Made by a program: the position numbers and the translations under genes
Assembly: GCA_016191955.1 (NCBI GenBank)
Contig: JACPVC010000179.1
Location: 1 to 33,443, forward strand
Reading direction: 5' to 3'
DNA: 33,443 bases
Origin: Chloroflexota bacterium
Lineage (GTDB): Bacteria > Chloroflexota > Anaerolineae > Anaerolineales > Villigracilaceae
Notes under the pieces: generated by a model
Database searches by the model: none
Told to the model about the DNA's origin: nothing
Seen by the model: only the letters and a program-made list of their open reading frames with translations
Shown: positions 1 through 6,010 of the stretch, piece after piece
How the letters are laid out: each line of letters begins with the position of its first letter
How positions within the stretch are numbered: position 1 is the first letter of the stretch

Positions 1-1722
1 AGCACGACATCGCAAAGCACAGTGGATGTGTCCACGCCGCTTTCTGTCTCATATTCCAGCGAAGACTTGAACCGAACCATCCTTGAGACGGCTATCAACA
101 TTACTCTGGCAGGTGACTCGATCTCTGTCGATGGAGTGGGCGCTTCGGTAAACGGCTCGACGGTGACCATCACTGCTCCTGGTGCATACAACATTAGTGG
201 CACGCTGAACGATGGTCAAATTCTTGTGGATACCACCGCCGAAGGGACGGTCAACCTCATCTTGAACGGCGTGAACATTGCCAACTCCACCACTTCGCCG
301 ATCTTCATCTCCGCCGCAGATAAAACCATCATCACCCTTGCAGACGGTACACAGAATACCGTCAGCGATGGTGTGTCCTATGTTTTCACCGGTGTGGATG
401 TAGACGAACCGAATGCCGCCATCTTTAGCAAGGACGACCTGACGATCAACGGTAACGGCTCGCTGACCGTCAACGCCAACTACAACAATGGCATTGCCAG
501 CAAAGATTACCTGCGCATCATCAGCGGAAATATCACCGTGAACGCCGCCAATGACGGCATCAAAGGCAGGAACTATATCGCCATCAAAGATGCGAGTATT
601 ACATTGAATGCTGGCGGCGATGGTTTACAGTCTAATAATGATGAAGACGCTACGAAAGGTTACATCCTGATCGAAGGCGGCACGCTCAACATCACCGCAG
701 GCTTGGATGGCATCCAAGCCGAGACGCAACTGACGGTTAGTGACGGGGTGTTGAATATCTCCACCGGCGGCGGGAGTGCGGTCAATTACGAATTCGAGGA
801 AAGCGCCAAAGGTTTGAAAGCCGGCGTGGATGTGACCATCGCAGGTGGGACGATCCACATCGACTCGGCGGATGATGCCGTCCATTCGAATGGCAGTGTC
901 ACGATCAATGGCGGCGATATTCAGATCGCTTCCGGCGACGACGGTATCCATGCCGATGTTGCCCTGACGTTCAATAACGGCAATGTGAACATCATCAAAG
1001 CGTATGAAGGCATCGAAAGCGTCCTCATCACGATCAACGGCGGGACCATTCACCTCAACGCAGAGGATGATGGGCTGAATGCCGCTGGCGGGGTGGATGG
1101 GTCTTCTGCCAATGGACGACCCGGGCAGAATAGCTTCGGGGGTGGGAGCGCTCAGCTCTTTGTCAACGGCGGATACCTTTTCATAGATTCCATGGGCGAT
1201 GGGGTGGACGTCAACGGTTCCATTGCAATGACGAATGGAACGGTGATCGTCAGCGGTCCGACGAATAACGGCAATGGAGCGCTGGATTATGACGGCTCCT
1301 TCTCACTGACCGGCGGCTACATGCTTGCAGTGGGTAGTTCAGGCATGGCAATGACGCCCGATATATCGTCCACGCAGTATTCGATCATGTATAACTTTGA
1401 TGCTGTGCAGCCTGCTGGCACTCTGGTTCACATCCAGACCAACAACGGCGAAGAGATCCTCACATTCGCCCCGACGAAGGAATATCAATCGGTTGTTTTA
1501 TCCTCTGCGGAACTGACAAACGGTTCAACTTATGTAGTCTATGCTGGTGGAAGTTCAAGCGGTTCGGCAATCGACGGCTTGTATTCCGACGGAGGTTATA
1601 CCGCTGGCGCGCAAGTTGCAAGCTTTACCATCTCGAGCATTGTGACCACCGCAGGCGCGGCAGCCGGTGGGTTTGGTCCCGGCGGTGGTGGGGGACCTGG
1701 CGGTGGTGGACCGCGTCCGTAA
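1..1722 (+). CDS. Secreted beta-helical carbohydrate-binding protein, DUF4353/Cthe_2159-like (5' end outside window)
   Basis: The frame is already open at base 1 (S-T-T-S-Q-S before the first GTG at 22), so the start and presumably the signal peptide lie upstream of the window. The visible 570 or so residues are short beta-strand repeats rich in G, N, D, T and I. A recurring turn of the type D-D-G-I/L/V (NDGIKG, GDGLQS, LDGIQA, DDAVHS, DDGIHA, DDGLNA, GDGVDV) is spaced roughly every 20-40 residues. This fits the right-handed parallel beta-helix of the DUF4353 family, whose Clostridium thermocellum member Cthe_2159 binds polysaccharide and calcium. A small beta domain (about residues 440-530) and a Gly/Pro tail (GPGGGGGPGG) close the protein. 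A strong terminator follows, so it is transcribed separately from the VTC gene but lies next to it. Family call is confident; the ligand is unknown. Confidence 0.85.
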   Translation, partial: STTSQSTVDVSTPLSVSYSSEDLNRTILETAINITLAGDSISVDGVGASVNGSTVTITAPGAYNISGTLNDGQILVDTTAEGTVNLILNGVNIANSTTSPIFISAADKTIITLADGTQNTVSDGVSYVFTGVDVDEPNAAIFSKDDLTINGNGSLTVNANYNNGIASKDYLRIISGNITVNAANDGIKGRNYIAIKDASITLNAGGDGLQSNNDEDATKGYILIEGGTLNITAGLDGIQAETQLTVSDGVLNISTGGGSAVNYEFEESAKGLKAGVDVTIAGGTIHIDSADDAVHSNGSVTINGGDIQIASGDDGIHADVALTFNNGNVNIIKAYEGIESVLITINGGTIHLNAEDDGLNAAGGVDGSSANGRPGQNSFGGGSAQLFVNGGYLFIDSMGDGVDVNGSIAMTNGTVIVSGPTNNGNGALDYDGSFSLTGGYMLAVGSSGMAMTPDISSTQYSIMYNFDAVQPAGTLVHIQTNNGEEILTFAPTKEYQSVVLSSAELTNGSTYVVYAGGSSSGSAIDGLYSDGGYTAGAQVASFTISSIVTTAGAAAGGFGPGGGGGPGGGGPRP

Positions 1723-1727
1723 ATTTC

Positions 1728-1758
1728 AATGCCATTCTCATTTGAGAATGGCATTTTT
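1728..1758 (+). terminator. Rho-independent terminator after the DUF4353 gene
   Basis: Two perfect 13-nt arms (1728-1740 and 1743-1755, outer sequence AATGCC/GGCATT) are separated by TT and followed by TTT. It begins six bases after the stop codon. Confidence 0.9.
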
Positions 1759-1850
1759 ACTCCCCATCTTTCACAGCGAATTCACAGTCTTTTCTTGGTT
1801 TCTTCACAGCCCTCATCTTTAGAATGACGGTTAATAAGTGATATTACACA

Positions 1851-1972
1851 GTAGGGGTGACCCGTCCGCATTATCAATAACTTTGTTGCGCGAAGGAAGG
1901 GCCGCCCTGCTGCTGAGGCAACCCTCCCTTCGAGGATGAGCGTCTTGAAAAGCCTGGACGGGTTGCCCCTAC
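1851..1972. repeat. MITE-like element with 17-bp terminal inverted repeats
   Basis: The ends GTAGGGGTGACCCGTCC (1851-1867) and its inverted partner (1956-1972) match at 15 of 17 positions. A second inverted pair lies inside (1891-1901 and 1922-1932, 10 of 11). The element is about 122 bp, has no open frame of its own and fills the gap before the VTC gene. The form fits a non-autonomous mobile element; no transposase or clear target-site duplication is visible. Confidence 0.65.
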
Positions 1973-1987
1973 GGAAAATCCCGTAGG
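1968..1987 (+). other. Short hairpin just upstream of the VTC ribosome-binding site
   Basis: CCTACGG (1968-1974) pairs with CCGTAGG (1981-1987) across a 6-nt loop. It uses the last bases of the MITE-like element and ends 17 nt before the AAGGAAA Shine-Dalgarno (2005-2011). It could shape the leader of the VTC mRNA; this is an inference from position only. Confidence 0.4.
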
Positions 1988-2014
1988 ATCAGTTAATAAA
2001 CGACAAGGAAACTC

Positions 2015-2788
2015 ATGTCCAATCTCAGCCACACTATTCGGCGGTTCAACCGCTTCGAACTCAAATATCTTGTCAGCCTCAAAGAAGCGGAAGTGTTCAA
2101 GAAAGCCTTGCGCACTTATTTGCTCGCCGATGAGCACGGAAATGGAAACGGGCGGTATGCCCTCGCAAGCCTGTATTACGACTCGCCGGACTTTCGCTGC
2201 TATTGGGAAAAAGTGGACGGCGTCCGCTTCCGCCGCAAACTGCGCATCCGCTGCTATGAAACGGATGAACTGCTGATGGAAGACACGCCCGTCTTCGTCG
2301 AGATCAAGCAGCGGCTGGACAGAGTCACCCAGAAGCGCAGAGTCGTTCTCCCGTATAGTGAGGCGCTGCGTCTGTGTAATGAACGTCAAATGCCCGATCA
2401 TGTCGCGCCGGAAGATGAAGCCGTGATGGACGAAATCTATGCCTATCTTTGGCAGTACAACCTGCGTCCGGTCAGCATTGTGCGGTATGAGCGTCAGGCG
2501 TTCATCGGCACAGACTACGACCTCGGCTTGCGTGTCACGTTCGATACCTCGCTCAGTTATCAAGTCCACCAACTGCGGCTTGAAGAGCAAGCCTCCAACC
2601 TGCCGATGGTCTCCCCGGATCGCACCGTGATGGAGATCAAGGTCAACGAGCGCATCCCATATTGGCTGACGGAAATGATCGCGGCATATAACCTCAGAAT
2701 GATCCGCATCAGCAAGTATTGCCGCAGCATCGAACTGGCGAACGGCATGGCTTCGACATTCTCGCAACTGGCACTCGCATCAATGTAA
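2015..2788 (+). CDS. VTC-domain polyphosphate polymerase
   Basis: A 257-residue stand-alone VTC domain, without the SPX or membrane domains of the yeast proteins. The family polymerises the gamma-phosphate of ATP into polyphosphate inside a basic tunnel. Seen here: the opening F-E-L-K-Y motif (about residues 13-17), a basic strand run VRFRRKLRIRCY (about 72-83), FVEIKQR with TQKRRV (about 95-112), IVRYERQAF (about 160), and the C-terminal VMEIKVNE and RISKYC motifs (about 206 and 232). These supply the alternating Arg/Lys/Glu tunnel residues typical of VTC. There is no signal peptide or membrane segment, so it is cytosolic. The ATG follows AAGGAAA with proper spacing. It lies 56 bp before the DUF4956 gene on the same strand, likely one transcript with DUF4956, CotH and the lipoprotein. 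Confidence 0.9.
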   Translation: MSNLSHTIRRFNRFELKYLVSLKEAEVFKKALRTYLLADEHGNGNGRYALASLYYDSPDFRCYWEKVDGVRFRRKLRIRCYETDELLMEDTPVFVEIKQRLDRVTQKRRVVLPYSEALRLCNERQMPDHVAPEDEAVMDEIYAYLWQYNLRPVSIVRYERQAFIGTDYDLGLRVTFDTSLSYQVHQLRLEEQASNLPMVSPDRTVMEIKVNERIPYWLTEMIAAYNLRMIRISKYCRSIELANGMASTFSQLALASM

Positions 2789-2844
2789 AACTCCGCGGGG
2801 CACTCTCGCGATTTTTAAAGAAATTCATTCTCTAGGAGACCATC

Positions 2845-3525
2845 ATGGACATCTTCAACATTCAAGACCTGACCGGGGAATTCTCGGTCATGGATATCGT
2901 CATCGTTATGACGCTGAGCTTCGTGCTGAGCGCCTTCATCGGCTGGGTCTACAAGATCACGCACCGCGGTACATCCTATACGCAAAGCTTTGTTTTTACG
3001 CTGGTTATTAACGGCATGGTTGTGGCAATGGTCATGATGATCGTCGGTTCGAACATCGCGCGCGCGTTTTCGCTCGTCGGCGCGCTTTCCATCATTCGCT
3101 TTCGTAATGCCGTCAAGGAAACGCGCGATGTGGGCTTTATCTTTTTCACTATGGCAACTGGCATGGCGATTGGCACCAAGTTCTACCTGCTGGCGCTTGC
3201 CGGAGCGGTAGTCATCAGCTTGATGATCGTCATCATGATGCGCTTCGATTGGTTTGCGCGCGACATGGCAAGTCAGATCCTGCGCATCCATGTTCCCAGC
3301 GGCATGCCGTTCGATAATCTCTTCGATGCGCCCTTCGTTAAATACACCAACACCTCCGAACTTATCAGTGTCGACACCATCCAAAACGGCGCAATGACCG
3401 AGCTGATGTACAGCGTTGGCTTGAAGAAATCTAACCGCGTGCAGGAATTCCTCTCGGAGATTCGCAAGTTGAACGGCGCAAACAAGGTCACTTTGATCGC
3501 CGGTTACAACAGCACGGACCTCTAA
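2845..3525 (+). CDS. DUF4956 membrane protein
   Basis: A 226-residue inner-membrane protein. Hydrophobic segments lie at about residues 12-34, 50-68, 72-84 and 95-130. The core A-F-S-L-V-G-A-L-S-I-I-R-F-R-N (about residues 72-86), followed by K-E-T-R-D, is the hallmark of DUF4956. The C-terminal 90 residues are soluble (RIHVPSGMPFDNLF onward) and resemble a small alpha/beta regulatory domain. Function is unproven in the family, but its genes recurrently sit beside VTC-domain and CotH genes, as here. The conserved basic residues at the membrane face would suit an anion path, which makes a role in polyphosphate transfer possible but speculative. Start is supported by TAGGAGA 7 bases upstream. 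Confidence 0.85.
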   Translation: MDIFNIQDLTGEFSVMDIVIVMTLSFVLSAFIGWVYKITHRGTSYTQSFVFTLVINGMVVAMVMMIVGSNIARAFSLVGALSIIRFRNAVKETRDVGFIFFTMATGMAIGTKFYLLALAGAVVISLMIVIMMRFDWFARDMASQILRIHVPSGMPFDNLFDAPFVKYTNTSELISVDTIQNGAMTELMYSVGLKKSNRVQEFLSEIRKLNGANKVTLIAGYNSTDL

Positions 3526-3542
3526 CTTTCCCTTGGGGTGTT

Positions 3543-3623
3543 CGTAGTGACGGCTCCTGTCTGCACCCAACAGAAAACGGCTTTCCCCTCTCTTCCTTCA
3601 CCTCTAATTACGCCGTCACTACG
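3543..3623. repeat. Inverted repeat in the gap between DUF4956 and CotH genes
   Basis: CGTAGTGACGGC (3543-3554) and GCCGTCACTACG (3612-3623) are perfect 12-bp inverted arms around 57 nt of pyrimidine-rich sequence. The pair fills almost the whole 117-bp gap and ends 20 nt before the CotH start. It could be a small mobile element or an RNA processing or attenuation site. Confidence 0.55.
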
Positions 3624-3642
3624 TTTACTTTGAAAGGAAACC

Positions 3643-5151
3643 ATGAGTATTAACTTTAGGCGCAACTATTTACTCGTAGTTCTGCTGGTCTTGCTTGTAT
3701 CTGTCCTGACCTTTGCCCTTGGCGATATGCGTGTCATTGCCTATACCAAAAGTTCAAATACGGCAGACGATGAAGAAACTGCGAACGGCATTGATTACAT
3801 AAACGACATCTCCCTGTTCGATGACACGCTCGTGCATGAGATCCAAGTTCTGATCGATCAGGAAGACTACGACTCGATGATCGCGACTTATCAGGAAACC
3901 GGCTTGAAGGAATATTTCAAGGCGGATGTCATCATCGATGGCGTGCAGGTCGATGACGTGGGCATTCGGCTGAAAGGGAATGCTTCGCTTCGCACCGCGC
4001 TCGGAGGTGAGATGGGCTTCGGCGGCAGGGATCGCCCCGATAACTTTCAGGCTCCCGCCGATGGCGAGATGCCGCAAATGCCCGAATTTGCGCAAGGTGA
4101 ACGCCCCGAGCCGCCAGATGGTTTCCAGATGCCGGAAGCAGGTCAAGGTCCCGGCATGAACCGGGGCGGGCAGCAAATCTCCGAAGACCAGATCAAGATC
4201 CCGTTCATGATTAAGTTCGACGAATATGTGGACGGTCAGACCTATCAAGGTCATACGACGATTGCCATTCGCAACTATGGCACATCCTACGATGAAGCCC
4301 TGTTGCAGGAACCCATCACCAACCTCGCGGCGCGACTCTCGCATGTCCCTGCCACAGAAACATCGTATGCCGGTTTCCGCTTCAATGACGGCGAAGAAAA
4401 GTTATATGTGGTTTCGGAGCTGGTCAACGAGGGATACCTCGAAAAATATTTCGAAAACGACCATGGGGTTTTGTATAAGGCTGAATTCGGTTCCACGCTC
4501 ACCTATCAGGGCGAGGACCCAAGCAGTTATGCCGATAACTTCACCCAGCAGACCCGCGTCAACGATGCAGACTTGCTGCCGCTTATCGAATTCATGCGCT
4601 TCCTCGACCAAGCCGAAGACGCCGCCTTCGAAAACGAATTACCCGATTATCTCGACGTGGATGCCTTCGCCTCATACCTTGCCATCAATTCCATGCTGGT
4701 CAATACCGACTCGATGCTCGGCATGAATAACAATTATTACCTTTACTATGATGACGAGACCGAAAAGATCACCATCCTGATGTGGGATGCGAACGAAAGC
4801 TTCGGCAAATTGGGCGGCAGCGCAACCTACGACTTGAGCCTGACTAACCCGCAGCAGGGTGGTCCCGGAGGCGGCAGGGGCGGCGGTCAAAACGCGTTGC
4901 TCTCACGCTTCATGGCAAACGAAAAATTCAAAGCCCTATATGAAGAAAAACTTCAAGAAGTTTATGAAGCCGCATTTGCCAGCGGCGCAATGACCGAAAA
5001 GATCGACGAGGTTTCGGCGCTGATCCACGCTGCCAATGAAGATCGCAATCTTGTCGAAATTGAAGCCTATGACGCGGCAGTGGAAAACATGAAGACCTTT
5101 ATCGGTCAACGCGAGGAGTATCTCGAAGCGACGGGTCTATTCAAAGAATAG
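3643..5151 (+). CDS. CotH kinase family protein, membrane-anchored
   Basis: A 502-residue protein with one N-terminal membrane anchor (about residues 9-28), so the body lies outside the membrane. The CotH core is clear: V-G-I-R-L-K-G-N-A-S-L-R (about 106-117), the PFMIKFDEY strand (about 186), a helical region TNLAARLSHVP (about 225), KLYVVSELVNEGYLEKYF (about 250), LYKAEF, and the Asp motif I-L-M-W-D-A-N-E (about 378-385). CotH of Bacillus spores is an atypical secretory-type protein kinase. A low-complexity insert rich in Met, Pro, Gly and Glu (about residues 125-185) splits the N-terminal half; a second Gly-rich patch (GGPGGGRGGG) lies at about 405. AAGGAAA precedes the ATG. Only 4 bp separate it from the following lipoprotein gene, indicating co-expression. 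Substrate unknown; the neighbouring beta-helix protein is a candidate. Confidence 0.88.
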   Translation: MSINFRRNYLLVVLLVLLVSVLTFALGDMRVIAYTKSSNTADDEETANGIDYINDISLFDDTLVHEIQVLIDQEDYDSMIATYQETGLKEYFKADVIIDGVQVDDVGIRLKGNASLRTALGGEMGFGGRDRPDNFQAPADGEMPQMPEFAQGERPEPPDGFQMPEAGQGPGMNRGGQQISEDQIKIPFMIKFDEYVDGQTYQGHTTIAIRNYGTSYDEALLQEPITNLAARLSHVPATETSYAGFRFNDGEEKLYVVSELVNEGYLEKYFENDHGVLYKAEFGSTLTYQGEDPSSYADNFTQQTRVNDADLLPLIEFMRFLDQAEDAAFENELPDYLDVDAFASYLAINSMLVNTDSMLGMNNNYYLYYDDETEKITILMWDANESFGKLGGSATYDLSLTNPQQGGPGGGRGGGQNALLSRFMANEKFKALYEEKLQEVYEAAFASGAMTEKIDEVSALIHAANEDRNLVEIEAYDAAVENMKTFIGQREEYLEATGLFKE

Positions 5152-5155
5152 GAAT

Positions 5156-5899
5156 ATGAAAAACAAAACGCTCTCTCTATTTATAATTTTTCTTGCTTTG
5201 TTACTAAGCGCATGCGGCGCTGACGGAGCGGAAAGCGTTGTGGACGAAACAACAGTCGGTGAAATTTATACCCAGGTGGCATTGACCTTGTCTGCGCAGG
5301 CGCCCCTGGCATCTGCAACGTCGATGCCTACATTGACTTCTTTCCCGACGATTGCCTCGTTACCAACGAGCCTGAGAACTTCGACGCCAGCTTCCAGTTC
5401 TGCATCCTATGTTTCAACTGGCAGCAATGCAGTTGGTTGTGATAACTCTGCCTACCTCAGTGATGTCACCATCCCAGACGGCACTGTGCTTACACCCGGC
5501 TCCGCGTTTACAAAAACATGGAGCTTGCAAAACACCGGCTCGTGTGATTGGACTACATCTTATTCAATTGTTTTTTACAGCGGCAATTCCATGAGCGGAG
5601 CGACAACTGCCTTGAGCGCCGCGGTCAGCCCGGGTGGGAGTACGGATGTCTCCGTGAGCCTGACCGCCCCATCTACTTCTGGCTCATATACTGGTTATTG
5701 GCGTCTTCAAAATGCAAGCGGAACTTCTTTTGGTGAGGCAGTCTATGTGCAGATTGCTGTGTCTGGTAGCACGCCTACACCAACTTCCACTTCAACAGCG
5801 ACGGACGAAAGTGAAGAGGAAGCGACGAGTACGCCGACTTCCACGACCTCTCCAACGGAAACGCCTGTTCCAACTGCAACCGAGACACCGTCTTCTTGA
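5156..5899 (+). CDS. Lipoprotein with NBR1-type Ig-like domain
   Basis: A 247-residue predicted lipoprotein. A hydrophobic signal peptide ends in the lipobox L-L-S-A-C with Cys20. A Ser/Thr-rich spacer (about 21-90) leads to one Ig-like domain (about 95-200) of the NBR1 (next to BRCA1) type, recognised from IPDGTVLTPGSAFTKTW, NTGSCDWT, the V-S-P-G-G-S-T-D-V-S-V strand and GSYTGYWRLQNASG. Two cysteines (GCDNS, GSCDW) may form a disulfide. The last 45 residues are a Thr/Pro/Ser/Glu linker with no further domain. Such single Ig-domain lipoproteins are frequent in Anaerolineae. It starts 4 bp after the CotH stop and is probably the last gene of that transcript. Likely a surface or substrate-binding accessory; no enzyme motif is visible. 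Confidence 0.85.
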   Translation: MKNKTLSLFIIFLALLLSACGADGAESVVDETTVGEIYTQVALTLSAQAPLASATSMPTLTSFPTIASLPTSLRTSTPASSSASYVSTGSNAVGCDNSAYLSDVTIPDGTVLTPGSAFTKTWSLQNTGSCDWTTSYSIVFYSGNSMSGATTALSAAVSPGGSTDVSVSLTAPSTSGSYTGYWRLQNASGTSFGEAVYVQIAVSGSTPTPTSTSTATDESEEEATSTPTSTTSPTETPVPTATETPSS

Positions 5900-5938
5900 T
5901 TTATTGTCTAACTGATTTATCCTTATCCTGCTTAAACC

Positions 5939-5968
5939 ATTGCTCCCAGCGTTTCCGCCGGGAGCAAT
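5939..5968. terminator. Hairpin between convergent genes
   Basis: ATTGCTCCC (5939-5947) pairs with GGGAGCAAT (5960-5968), with an inner GCG/CGC pair around a TTTC loop. It sits between the lipoprotein gene (plus) and the phospholipase D-like gene (minus). No T-run follows on either strand, so termination is plausible but not canonical. Confidence 0.55.
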
Positions 5969-6010
5969 AGATCGTAAGAGTATTTTGGTTAACCTGAATA
6001 GTATTCGAGG

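Noticed and set aside
625..1053. Antisense frame across the beta-helix gene
   Set aside because: Shadow of a repetitive coding sequence; the product has no recognisable feature.
1874..2767. A 297-codon open frame antisense to the VTC gene
   Set aside because: It mirrors the VTC codons, has no family motif and starts in the mobile repeat region; the VTC frame is clearly the real one.
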